Part shown: in pieces, positions 23,956 through 35,522 of the stretch
Layout of the letters: each line of letters starts with the position of its first letter
How positions within the stretch are numbered: position 1 is the stretch's first letter
Notes under the pieces: generated by a model
What the model saw: the letters and a program-made list of their open reading frames with translations, nothing else
Database searches by the model: none
Told to the model about the DNA's origin: nothing
DNA from: Solanum dulcamara
Lineage: Eukaryota > Streptophyta > Magnoliopsida > Solanales > Solanaceae
NCBI RefSeq assembly: GCF_947179165.1
Contig: NC_077243.1
Coordinates: forward strand, 31,882,001-31,946,000
DNA: 64,000 nt
Reading direction: 5' to 3'
Translations under genes and position numbers: made by a program

Positions 23956-24573
23956 TGTTACACCCCATACTTTTGTACCATGGAAGGTTCTTAAGCTTCT
24001 TAAGTATCTTGAAAGGTTCTTATATTTTTGGAAGGATTCTTAAAGTTCCTTAAAATTCTTAAAGCTTCTCAAGCTTCTTAGAATTTACCATGGGATCCAG
24101 ATAGACAATAAAGCTATCAAACAACTCTAAGAAAGGGAGAATGTGACACCTCATGATAGGAAAGATTGGAAATAACATTGTAAGAATCTAGAAGAAGTTG
24201 GAGACCAAATAATGAGTCATAGGACTCGACTTACTTACGTAAGATACCAACTTGGAAATATTACATACTTAAGATACTTGAGTACATACCAAGCTTACGT
24301 AGTAAGGATTATATAGGTTCGTAAAATAAGACGAGATTACAAACCCACAAGGAGGAAAAAAGAGTGACACGTAGAAGCATGAGAGAGTGCCATGTGGAAG
24401 CAAGGGATAGTGCCATATGGAAGCAGTTATGGGGTGGACACCACCTTCCACATACATCCTATGGTAGGATTAAGGTATATGTTGGCCTAATGAGGGCTTG
24501 ACATGTGTCACCTGTTAGAGCTTGACATGTGTTACCACTTAGGGTTGACACGTGTCACGCCCCTAAAGTAGCC

Positions 24574-24576
<3 letters not shown>

Positions 24577-24630
<54 letters not shown>
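24577..24630. repeat. (AT)27 microsatellite
   Basis: Fifty-four uninterrupted bases of AT within the solo LTR. A second run of about (AT)12 lies at 26495-26518. Both could be length-variable markers. Confidence 0.95.
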
Positions 24631-24633
<3 letters not shown>

Positions 24634-26029
24634 ATGACTCATTATTATCTACAATAAAGTAATTTATCTTCCTAGTTCAAGAGACTTCTAGAGAAAGAAA
24701 GAATAGAAGAAAAATTTAGAACTAGAGAGAGAGTAGGTTCGACTAAGAAAAAAGAAAGGTAAGCCTCCGATTTCATTCCGTGACTGAATTATCTAGGTTA
24801 TAACAAGATGTTATGAATATGTTATTAATATAAATTTATGGTTTGGAGCATCACCAAAATGTTAAAAAGCAGCCATAAAGTTTTAGTCGTGCTAAAGGAA
24901 TTTCCGAGGCAAGTTTTGGTGAGTTTGGCGAGTTTTGGTCAAGGTAAGGTTTTCTCTTTCAAATTGGAGTTTATGATGATTTTATAAGGTATATTACATG
25001 TCTTAAATAAGGTTGGAATTGGAAAAATTGCATAAGGATGCTTGGCATTAGAAACAAACTAAATTGTAGTCGTCATAGCTAAATCGAAGTCGAGTAGTGT
25101 GTTGTGATTGTGGTGCTGTGGTTGTAGCTGGGTTGATTGTGTATTGCAGGGATGGAAAGTGATCTAAAATGGGTGTAGGTACTTCTGGTTGCAGCCACAC
25201 TACCCTCCATTTAGTATGGTTAAAGGTTTTATGAAATAAAGGTTAAAAACTCTATTTTGGTATCGTAGTTTTGAGCTAGTTGTTTGGAGTTGTATTAGGT
25301 AATGTTGAAGTGATTTATTTATATATATGCTTCTGGTTATTATTGGTATGGTTTTTGATATTTTTTCTGAGTGAAATCTCGGGGATGTTGAAGTTATAGG
25401 GGAGATGCTGCTTGATTTTCGGTAACTTTGGAACTAGTAACAAACTAGTCGAGGGTATTAGATAAGGAAATGATTCCTATGGGTACTTGGTTATATAGTT
25501 GGAAATCGGAAAGCGAAAGGTCATTAACCTCAGCATTACTCTCATGTTGTTAGGTCAAGGAGGTAACGACGCGAGCTAGATTACAGTTAATCCACAAAAG
25601 GTATGTGAAGCTTACCCTTTATTTTTTTTGGCATGTCTTAGCCTTAAGTTATATATATATGAAATTTGGGATTCATTCCATTCATAAAGGGTTGAGTAGG
25701 AGTCAAGACCCTTGTTCACTTCTGGATGTTAGAACTCCTGCAGTAAGTGGAGTCCTCGCCTTTCAAGTCTTCTGTAGGATAATAAGTAGTACATATAAGG
25801 CTTGCCTATTTCTCTCTTTGAAAGGCGCTTAAGGTAAGGGAAATGATGTCTGATATGAGTTTAGAGATAATTCAATTTAGAGGTTCCGGACGTAATTCGT
25901 GACTCGTAGTAACCTCTGAATACTAAGGGTCCTAAAATAGTTAGATTACTACTCCTGAGCCACTTATATATTGAATAGTAAGTGGAAATATAAGCTCCTA
26001 TTCTGAAAGGCTCTGAGAGGATAAATGTC

Positions 26030-26113
26030 TCTGATTGCATAAGTTGTATCTTTGATTACATAAGCTATGTGTCTGATTGCATAAATTGTGTCTTTGATTT
26101 CATAAACTGTGTG
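26030..26113 (+). repeat. About 21-bp tandem repeat, four units, in the solo LTR
   Basis: Four imperfect units with core (C/T)TGATT(G/A/T)CATAA(G/A)(T/C)T(G/A)TGT. It precedes a zone (26310-26760) with six spaced copies of GAGTCCC-type words, several followed by GGG(A/C)TGG and AT-runs. Confidence 0.8.
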
Positions 26114-27563
26114 GCATTATCTTGGTACACACCTATGGTTCCTGAGGCCCTAATTGATGAAATCCCTAATAATATCTAAAGGGTACCTCGGAGAATTACT
26201 TCCCTGGTCTTCAAGTGATGGTTCACTTGATTGTTTTATTGAGTCTCAGGAGATGACCTAGTTGCATATGATTTCTCACTACTCTACTCGTGCATACGGT
26301 AACCCTTCTTTCACCGAGTCCCATGATGGGTTGGGAACATTATCATGAACAACTTTATTACTCTTTTATCCAGTCCCGGGATGGCTATATATATGTATGT
26401 ATGAAGTATACGATGATGAAATGCCGTATATAATGAAGTTGAGGCATACGATGATACTATATGTGATGAATTTATTCATCGAGTCCCGGGCTGGATATAT
26501 ATATATATATATATATATGATGATATGATGAAAATGTGGATCGAGCCGTACGTTCCTCGGGATTATTTTAAATTATGGATCGGGCCAAACGTTTTTCGGT
26601 ATATATTACTATGTGATAATGGCACCGAGTCCCTTAAAGGGGCCGGGTGTGGTAAGTTATGTACACTACTATTTCACCAAGTCCCTCACTAAAGGTTCGG
26701 ATACTTATATAGGCATGCATATGAAAATATAGGGATACACTTGTGACCACGAGCCCCATAGTAGACCGGATGTACTATGATGACATATACGATAAGATAT
26801 TGATGTATACGATGATATGATGTCATATATAATGACCTGGTGAAATAATATACATGATGAGAGAGGATGATGATATGGTGATATGGTAATATGATGAAAT
26901 AGTTATGATACTGAGTTCCTTAGCAAGCTGGGCACAGCGTATGATGATATATATGACTACGTGTCCTAAGGTGCAGGTATATTAATTTGTTAATTGTTAC
27001 ACTTGTCCCCTGCATCCTTGTTTCAATTATGGTCTCAGCTAGGATGTGTTATGCTTTACATACTCAGTACATATATCGTACTGACCCCCTTTTCTTCGGG
27101 GGGAGGGGGGTTGTATTTGATGCCCGCAGGTATAAATACTTACTTTGGAGATCCACTATCTTAGGACTCCCACTCAGCTATGTCGGAAGTGCTCCACTAT
27201 TCCGAAGCCTAGCTTTTGGTGCTGATCATATAATATATATAGTTGTTTATTTAGAGGTTTAGAGAGGGGGCCTTGTCCTGCCATATGTCACTACTAATAT
27301 TCTTAGAGGTCTGTAGATATATGTAGGTGGGTTGTTTACGAGTTTGATTCAGTTGTGCCTATATGACTTATTATAAATGTTATTGTGTTAAGCCAGCCTT
27401 ATCGGCCCTTGCATGACATGGTGCAAATGAAAGAGGCTATAGGAAGATGAATTTGCTATCACCCTCTGGATTCTTATGTATAGTTCTTATAGTTGAGATT
27501 TATGTAAAGGGGGTCCAGGTCAGACACCAGTCATGGCCTACAGGGTTGGGTCGTGATACCATC

Positions 27564-28350
27564 TACATTAGGTATACACAAACATCCTTGGTAATGAAGT
27601 GACCCATCTCTCCCTTGGGACAAAGCTTCAATGGTTTATTCGATAACCAACTTCTTTAATTCAACAAAAATTGGATCATAATCTTATTTGGCCTTAACAT
27701 CTGCAACAAGAGATGATTTCGATCCATTATTCCCAAGGACACCGCTATCCTTAGAATCAACCAATCAAACACCTAAATGGACCAATCTATGCACCTCATT
27801 AACAACCTCTTTCTTACCTTCCTCTACATGGGAAACGCTATTCATGGACAACCGACTAAGTGCATTGGATACAACATTTTCTTTTTTCAGATGATACAAC
27901 ACACTCATGTCATAGTATTTTAGTATTTCAAGCCACCTCTTTGCCTAAGGTTCAAGTCCTTTTGGATAAACACATATTGCAGGCTTTTGTGGTTGGTGAA
28001 AACATCAACATGTACCCTATAAAGATAGCGACGCCAAATTTTCAATGCAAACACAACCTCTGCAAATTCAAGATCATGGTTTGGGTAATTTCGTTCATTC
28101 ACTTTGAGTTGCTAAGAGGCATAAGCTATGACCTTACCATGTTGCATCAAAACACAACCCAAACCAATATGTGAGGCATCATAATAGACTACAAACCCAT
28201 CCGAACCTTCAGGCAATGTAAAAGTAGGAGCCGACATAAGACGATCCTTTAACACTTGGAAACTTTTCTCACATTCATCCGACCATTAAAATTTTACTTT
28301 CTTTTGGGTAAATTTGTTCAAAGGCGGAGAAATAGATGAGAACTCTTCAA
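27564..28350 (-). pseudogene. RT-D RNase H and integrase N-terminal start
   Basis: The RNase H block [21 protein letters not shown]...[16 protein letters not shown] lies at 27920-28102, with the earlier YCDAS-like opening toward 28200. The catalytic Asp of TDHKSLQY is Asn (G to A). Toward 27564 come the linker (MDSVAHVEE-like) and the start of the integrase zinc domain, which continues across the solo LTR at 23955. Several stops are present. Confidence 0.82.
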
Positions 28351-29330
28351 CAAACCTTATATAGTATCCAGCTAAGCCCATAAAGCTTCTAATATCCGAA
28401 AGAAAATAGTTTAGGATAATTCTTCACAGCCTTTGTTTTCTTTGGATAAACCATGAAACCATTGCCGAAAATGATGTGACCAAGTAATGCCACAGACTTC
28501 AACCAAAATTTGCATTTACTAAACTTGGCAAACAATTGCTTGTCCCTTAAATTTTGTAACACAATTCTCAAGTGACCCACATGTTCTTCCTCGTTTTGGG
28601 AGTAAATCAAGATATCATTAATAAACACGACTACAAAAATATCTATGGCTTAAAAATATGATTTATCAAATCCATGAAGATGGTGGGAGAATTAGTCAAT
28701 CCAAATGAGATAACTACAAATTCAAAATGGCCATACCTTATTTGAAACACCGTCTTGGGAATATCATACTCCCTTACCCTTAATTGGTGATAACCGGAAT
28801 GGAGATCAATTTTAGAGAATTAACTTTCCCCTTGCAATTGGTCAAACAAATAATCTATCCTCGGAAATGGATATTTGTTCTTTACAGTGACCTTATTCAA
28901 TTGGTGGTAGTCTATACACATTTGAAGTGAGCCATCCTTCTTCCTAACAAACAATATAGGTGCACCTCACGGTGAAATACTTGGCCTTATAAAACCCTTA
29001 TCCAATAAATCCTTTAATTTCTCCTTTAACTCCTTAAGTTTTATTAGGGTCATATAGTAAGGAGGAATAGAAATAGGTTGAGTATTGGGAAGAATATCTA
29101 TGCAAAAGTCAATTTCCCTTTTGGGAGGAACACCGGGCAAATTATCGTAAAACAAATTGAGAAATTCATTAATGATAGGAACCAAATCAAGAATAGCAGA
29201 ATTAACATCCCTAATTTGCACTATATGATAGATGCACCCTTTGGAAATCATTTTCTGGGCCTTAAGACATGAGATGGATCGACCCTTAACCACCGAATCA
29301 TTACCTTTTCATTCAAGAATTGACTCATTA
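28351..29330 (-). pseudogene. RT-D reverse transcriptase
   Basis: The linker VPIINEFLNLFYDNLPGVPPK and the [22 protein letters not shown] block are at 28967-29293. Then follow [15 protein letters not shown], a [13 protein letters not shown] block near 28770, and [19 protein letters not shown] at 28389-28628. The first of the two catalytic Asp residues is Asn (FIND for FIDD), a single G-to-A change. A stop follows SISP at 28967 (TGG to a stop), and there is another near 28650. Confidence 0.86.
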
Positions 29331-30115
29331 GGAAATTGAAATATGACCCTATGAGTTCTATAATCAATAGATGTATATGAGACATGAAACTAATCCATAC
29401 CAAGAATATTGTCAACATCGGTCATGTCAAGTTCATGAAGATCATAAGGAATGACATTTTGAAAAATTGACATGAGAAAATTTCTATAAACCCTCTTGGC
29501 TAACACTGAATCACCCACAGGAGTATAAACTGAAAAAGGCTCTAACAAAACTTTGGGGCACACATCTAATCTCATAGCAAGGTAAGGAGTAACAAAAGAA
29601 AGGTTGTCACCCGGATCAAGCAATGCATAAACATCAAAGTTAAATACCCGTAACCACATCGGGAGTTCATCCATGTATTGACTAGCAAGAAGAGCATAGA
29701 ACCGGTTATTGCATTGACCACCCATTGGTTGAGCTTAGGCACTCTGTTGCATTTTCCCTCCTTGAGCAACGTGGTTTTGAGCACGACCTTATCTACCTTT
29801 GTTAGCAACATTAGGGCACTCAAATTGTTTGTGGTCCATCTTGCCATATCCATAACAAGCATCCATTCCTATTAAACACCTTCCTCTATGAGTTTTCCAA
29901 CACTTAGAACACTTGGGAAAAGTAATACCACTAGCATTCACACCCCACCTTGAACCTTAGGGTATGGAACCCTATTCTTTACATACCTCTTTCCTGAACT
30001 TTGGCCTTAAGATCTTTGTCCTTGTTGAGAATGGCTATTACCACCTGTCCTAGTATTTGAGGAGCCACTTTCAAACCGAGCCCTCTTAGAGTCTCTCATC
30101 CTCATCTCAACATCT
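29331..30115 (-). pseudogene. RT-D protease and gag C-terminal fragment
   Basis: The protease ORF (29390-29725) reads FNFDVYALLDPGDNLSFVTPYL with the D-P-G catalytic triplet present, then MTDVDNILGMD. The nucleocapsid (about 29830-29925) has CSKCWKTHRGRC and CYGYGKMDHKQFEC; the second knuckle has Tyr for its second Cys. Gag begins abruptly at the basic linker (MRDSKRARFE-like, about 30060-30105). The whole capsid is missing, and the primer site follows within about 20 bp. Confidence 0.82.
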
Positions 30116-30120
30116 TAAAT

Positions 30121-30138
30121 TTTATGCTCTGATACCGA
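30121..30138 (-). other. RT-D primer-binding site
   Basis: The minus strand reads TCGGTATCAGAGCATAAA, a match to the initiator tRNA-Met complement over GGTATCAGAGC. It adjoins the LTR end at 30142. The leader and gag N-terminus that should follow are deleted. Confidence 0.85.
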
Positions 30139-30141
30139 GTT

Positions 30142-32378
30142 TGTGACGATCCAACCTAGGGACTAGTCATAACACGGTGATCAAATCTTCGAAGGTCTCC
30201 AACCAAGCCTCTTGAAATATTATAAGCATAAATGAGGTAAAGTAAAGAGGAAAATAATATAGGAAAGTATGTAAAACATGAATCATAAAAGAGATTGTAA
30301 AATCGACTACATAGTCTCTACATCATTTTGTCATACAAATGCCTCTACAAATGAAGATGGACGAGGGTTAAGATGTGTCTCTAACTTACCCTATATACGA
30401 ATATAACAAATGTCTTTTGAATGAAATAAACCCATAACTCACCCTCGATAGATGAGGACTCACCAAAACTTCGCCAAATAGGAACTATACAAGCCACATG
30501 TACAAGGAATGTCATCCTCAACCCCTACTAAATGAGATAATGTAGGCAGCAATATGTGTTAGTATATTTGAATGCACTAAATATGTGGGCATGATATACA
30601 ATATAAATCATAGGATGCAATGATCAATTAACATTCATGATAAAAAGGATAAGTAAAGTCATGATAAAAAACCATAATGATCAAATCATTTAAGAGACAT
30701 AGTTGAACCCATAAAAGAAAATAGAGTATGCATATGTGAGATAGAATCATAACTAACAATAAGACTATGCGAGTTATAATATAAAATCCCAATGTATCCC
30801 CACACAATGGAAGAAAGGAAAATCTACTTGCCAAGGTAGACTCTACCCCACTAGGTGGGTCATGTACATTCCCTATATGTGGATCCACTAGCTAAGATAT
30901 AGAAGCAATCCTATGATGGCACAAAGTTATATGACAAGAGACTTTATATAAGGATCACATAGGTTGATCCCCCACCGCAAGCCTCATCCGGTACTAAGTC
31001 AAATCCCATGGAATATATAAAGTAGTAATCATACTTAAAATAATTCACAAAACTTGTGCATAGGTTTAAAATTCATAGAGTATCTCATATTCATATTATA
31101 ATTGCAATGTGAGTAAAAGTCTTTCAACATTACAAATCATACTTGCATAACTAAAGACATTAGGTTCCTAGGCCACCAATTAAGGATCCTAAGCCACCTT
31201 TTTTCATAATTTGCACAAAATTCATATATTGAACATAATTATAATCCATGATCATAAATCATACTTGAATAGATAGTAAAATTTGTATGCATAGTCAATT
31301 AAGTGAAAACCATGGGAATAATTTGAAATACTTGAAATTCATAATCATAATGCATGTAAATCATCATTGAAAGTAGCTTTATGCATGGGCATTCATAATT
31401 CAAATTGAAACCATGCAATTAATGTAGAATAATTATTATAATGATCATTAATGATAATTAAAAATGTAATAGAAATAGCCCAACACAGTTCACCAAAACT
31501 AGGGTTTAAAAGTAATGGAATTTCAAGAGATTTTTTAGAAAAACCTTTGAACTCAATAGGTGAAAGGAACCCATGGATCAATTTCCACATTCGTTGATGA
31601 AATTATCTTAGAAATTGAAGAGGAATCTTGATGAAATTGAAATCCTAGCTTGAGATTGTGGCAAAAGCTTGAGAGAAATTTCAAAGTCTTGTCGTATGAA
31701 AATTGTAAAGAATGAATTGAATAAGAGGAGAATTTGAAGAGTAGGGTAATTATAAGACTTGAATTTTGCCATAAAAGTCTTTACGTTCATTGAACCGAAC
31801 ATGGGAAAAGAAGAAAGTACCCTTTATTAAACTTTGAATTTGACCCCATTAATTGGAATCTACAATTCGTACAGTAATTGATGAGTCATAGAAAAGACTA
31901 ATCCTGCAGATCCTTAAAAACTCTGAGATTTGGTGTTTCTAAATTTTGCATACGACTCGTGTTTATGAGTCTTCATCTCTTTTACAACTCATAAACTTCC
32001 CTCGTACTGCTGGTCTAAAATTCTACACTCTTCCTGAGTCTCTAAAATTTTAATTATGAGTCAAAGTTATGACTCATCATCAGGGCTACGACTCATCCTG
32101 TTGAGTCATCTTGAAAGTACTGAGGCTTGGTTTTTGTAGGAATTTGACCCTAACCCTACGACTAATATCTATCAGCCGTAGACTTCTTCATGAGTCGTCA
32201 AATGACTCATACACCCACATACTTCACTCAACCAATTTCCAGCCTCAGAGTAACTTCCATAATTCACCTTTACGACTCTCAAAGCCCCTACGAGTCATAG
32301 ACTCATTCGTATACTCAGAAACTGTCAATTTTCCTTGAGTTCTCTTTCATTCGACTTTTCAACTTTCAGGGTCTTACA
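30142..32378 (-). repeat. LTR upstream of RT-D (2.24 kb), unlike its 3' LTR
   Basis: Starts TGTAAGACCCTGAAAGTTG at 32378 and ends ATCGTCACA at 30142. It is about 300 bp longer than the LTR at 20552-22490 and differs across the motif-rich first 500 bp. The end-proximal and central blocks are related. So it probably came from a sister element through recombination. Confidence 0.8.
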
Positions 32379-32384
32379 AAAAAA

Positions 32385-34191
32385 ATTACAACTCATAGAG
32401 ATGAGTCATAGGGAAATGTCAAAGAATCAAAATCTCAAGGTTTTTTAGGCTCTGCAAGATGAGTCATTTCTTTGACACGTCAACCCATCTATGATTCATA
32501 AGGTTCGTTCATAGGGTTGTTCGGCCTGTTTTAATGAAGGGTAATTTGAGTTTTTTCCTATAAGTTACTTAATGTATGAGGATGTTTTTAAGACTAGATT
32601 CGTATTATTAACCACCATACGTACTCCTAAAATCCACCATTCCTTCATTGACTCTAAAGAATCATAAATCCTCTCTGCCAAGGTTCCTCTCAAAATGTCT
32701 TCTTCTTCATCAAGGAATTTGCTAGGTTTTTTTTTCAATATCAAGTCACTATTTTCAATCTCAAGGCTAGAGTTCATCAATATCTGTGGGTTTTCATCCA
32801 TGGGTACCTTTCACCCATGGAACCCCAAAGTTTTCCCTCTATATTTCTAATGATTCTTTATTCAAAAAGCCTTTATTTCATTTTTATGCATTGGGTCTTC
32901 TTATTCATGGTATATTATATTATTATTGACTTAATTATGTATGTAATTGATATTATATTCATGAATTACGTATGATTTGATATAAGTATATGATCATGCA
33001 TGTTTTCAATCCAATTTTCATAATTTTCAAGAAAAATGATTGTGTATTCAAGTTCCTACTCTAATTTTAAGTATAAGCCATGATTATAGATTTCAAGTAT
33101 GTTTAAGATATGAATTTAATACAAATTATGGAAAGAGGTGACTTAGGATCCTTAATTGGTGACCTAGGAACCTAATGATATATATCATATTGGTATGATT
33201 TTTTATGTTGAATGGCTTTTACTTACATTACAATTATGATATGAAAATGAGCTAGTCTATGAATTGCAAAGCCTATGAAAAACTTATGACTATATATTAA
33301 GTATGATTATTATGTTATGTATTATGTGGGATATGACTTAGCACCAAAATAGGCTTGTTGTAGGGGCTCGACCTACGGGGTACTTATATAAAGTCCCTAG
33401 TCTCATAACTACGTGCCATCGTAGGATTTGCCTTTATGGCATATCTAGTGAATCGACATATAGTACATTTTCAAGACCTGCCTAGCCAGGTAGAGTCTAC
33501 TATGGCAAGTAAATTCCCCTTTCTTCCGTTTTATGGGGAGACATCGTGATTTCATATTATAGCTTCCATGGTCTTATAGTCGGTTATGGTTCCATCCCAC
33601 ATATGTATATTCTTTTATATACTCTTCATGATCTTAAATATGTCCTCCAAATGCTTTGATCAACTATGGTTTTATCATGACTTTACTTATACTCTTTTAT
33701 GTCATGTATTTTATTTGATCACTTCATCTTATATTTTATATTGCATAGCATGCCTATATACTTAGTACTTTCAAATGTAATAAATCATACTTTATTTTCT
33801 ATATTATATCATAATGTAGGGATTGACAATCACAACCACTCTCCACGTGGCTAGTTGAGTACCTATACTATGAAGATTGGTGAGTCCTCATATATTCGAA
33901 GGTGATTCATGAGTTTATTTCCTTCAAAAGACTTTTGTTATATTACTTTGAGGGTGAGCTAGAGACATGTCTTAGCCCACACCCGTATTAACGAATAGAG
34001 GTTTGTTCAACACACTATGTAGATTTTTTGTTATTGAATTGTTATACTCTGATGATTTATGTTTTAGATTTTCTTTTGATATTCTGCTTTACTTACCTTA
34101 TGTATGCTTGCAGTACATTAAGAGGATTGGTTGGAGCTCTTCGAGGTTTTATTCGATGTGTCATGTCTAGGGCCTAGACCGAGTCATGACA
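32385..34191 (+). repeat. RT-E 5' LTR, outer 250-300 bp missing
   Basis: It matches the RT-D 3' LTR in reverse (TCAAAGAATCAAAATCTCA, GGGTTGTTCGGCC, GAGGATGTTTTTAAGAC) but lacks the TGTAAGACCCC start. It ends GAGTCATGACA at 34191, followed by a primer site. It stands head-to-head with the LTR ending at 32378. Confidence 0.83.
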
Positions 34192-34195
34192 TACT

Positions 34196-34213
34196 TGGTA
34201 ATAGAAAACAAGG
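34196..34213 (+). other. RT-E primer-binding site
   Basis: TGGTAATAGAAAACAAGG is a mutated TGGTATCAGAGC-type site four bases after the LTR end. Confidence 0.75.
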
Positions 34214-34407
34214 TTTAAGAGTGTCCTAGGGAGTCCAATACATAGCATCAAGTAGGGTCTTATTCATGAGTGTAAAGCATACCCCATTTATAAATAGGAC
34301 GATATAAGGCATTTTTAGGAAATCATCACTTCTTTCATGGTGTATGTCATATGATAGATTGTATACTAAGATTCTCTCCCTAACGATTAGTCATTGTGAT
34401 TTTTAAA

Positions 34408-34972
34408 AGATACCTCTAAGAAGACAAGACCCTCAATCTAATCATCCTCTACCCGACCAAGTGAATAATAAGGAGTTCTGGACCATTATCACTATGCTAG
34501 CCCAGGCTGTGGCCAATTAAGGAGTTGTTGCTCCTCCTAATGTTCCTTCTCCAGCTTCTAGAATGAGGGATTTTTCAAAGATGAACCCTCCCTAGAGTTC
34601 ATTGATGAGGTATATTAGATAATGGATATCATAGGGTGACTTCTGAAGAGAAAGTGGAGTTGGCATCCTATCAAATCAAAGGTATTTCCAAAGTATGGTA
34701 CAACCAATGGAAGTCCGAGAGGGATGATGAAGGTCTTATTAGTTGTAAATTCTTCAAGCTTGCTTTCCTTGTCATTTCTTCCTGCTTGAGGTAAGAGAGG
34801 AAAAGCTATTGGAGTTCATTAATCTCAAAGAAGGCAACATGGGCATGAGGGATTATGCCCTCAAGTTGACCAAGCCATCCAAGTATGTTCCTTCATTGGT
34901 TGTTGATCCACATGCCTGAATAAGCCAATTCATATTGGGGGTGTCCGAATTTCTTGCAAAGGAATGTCGAAC
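34408..34972 (+). pseudogene. RT-E gag, internally deleted
   Basis: The expected start codon reads ATA (ATACCTCTAAGAAGACAAG). Capsid blocks ITMLAQAVAN, MRDFSKMNPP, VELASYQIKGISKVWYNQWK and LLEFINLKEGNMGMRDYALK follow in shifting frames, with several stops. It breaks at about 34972, inside the FLAKECRT segment, and continues as RNase H. Nucleocapsid, protease and RT are absent. Confidence 0.82.
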
Positions 34973-35522
34973 CCTTGAACTTCTAAAATACTATGATATG
35001 AATATGTTGTACCATCCAGGTAAAGAAAATGTTGTAGCCAATTCTCTTAGTCGGTATTCCTTGGATAGTGTTGCTCATGTTGAGGAAGGTAAGAAGGAGT
35101 TGGTTAAAGATGTTCATAGATTGAAACGTTTAGGTGTATGTTAGATTGATTCTAATGATGGAGGTGTTCTTGGGCATAATGTCTCAGAATCATCTCTTCT
35201 AGCGGATGTTAAGGCCAAATAATCCCATGATCTAGTTTTGGTTGAATTGAAAAAGTTGATTGCTGAAAAAGCCATTGAGGCTTTCTCTCAAGGAAGAGAT
35301 GTAGGAATTCGCTACCAAGGTCATTTGTGTGTCCCTAATATAAATAGACTAAGGGAATTAATTTTGAATGAGGCTCATAGTTGTCGGTGTTTGATTTATC
35401 TGGGATCCACCAAGATGTATCAAGATTTAAGTGAAGTGTATTAGTGGAATGGAATGAAGAAAGATATAGTGGAGATTGTGTCTAAGTGTTAAAATTGCCA
35501 ACAACTTAAATTGCTGCACATA
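34973..35522 (+). pseudogene. RT-E RNase H tail and integrase zinc domain
   Basis: The RNase H tail LELLKYYDMNMLYHPGKENVVANSLSR is fused in frame to Gag (ORF 34935-35144). The ADALS Asp is Asn. The integrase N-terminus (35238-35510) has YQGHLCVPNINRLRELIL and EAHSCRCLIYLGSTKMYQ, where the second zinc His is Tyr, and KC-stop-NCQQ. The sequence stops being recognisable at about 35510, just before the RT-F LTR at 35523. Confidence 0.84.

Larger units (their letters stand above)
23956..27558 (+). mobile_element. Solo LTR, 3.6 kb, with 5-bp target duplication
   Basis: It starts TGTTACACCCC and ends GGGTCGTGATA (TG...TA for TG...CA). Both sides carry CCATC (23951-23955 and 27559-27563). The flanks join into the RT-D integrase codons for N-V-D-G-L-R-E-L. 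There is no gag, pol, primer site or polypurine tract, so this is a solo LTR formed by LTR-LTR recombination. Orientation is taken from the TGTTACACC start and GTCGTGA end. The family differs from the others here (Del-like, long LTR). ORFs inside (25605-25832, 26987-27262) have no known domain. Confidence 0.88.

Noticed and set aside
26030..26113. CRISPR-like array
   Set aside because: Short imperfect tandem units without spacers in a plant LTR.
26987..27262. 91-codon ORF in the solo LTR as a captured gene
   Set aside because: No recognisable domain or intron-exon structure, and it is within a repetitive LTR.
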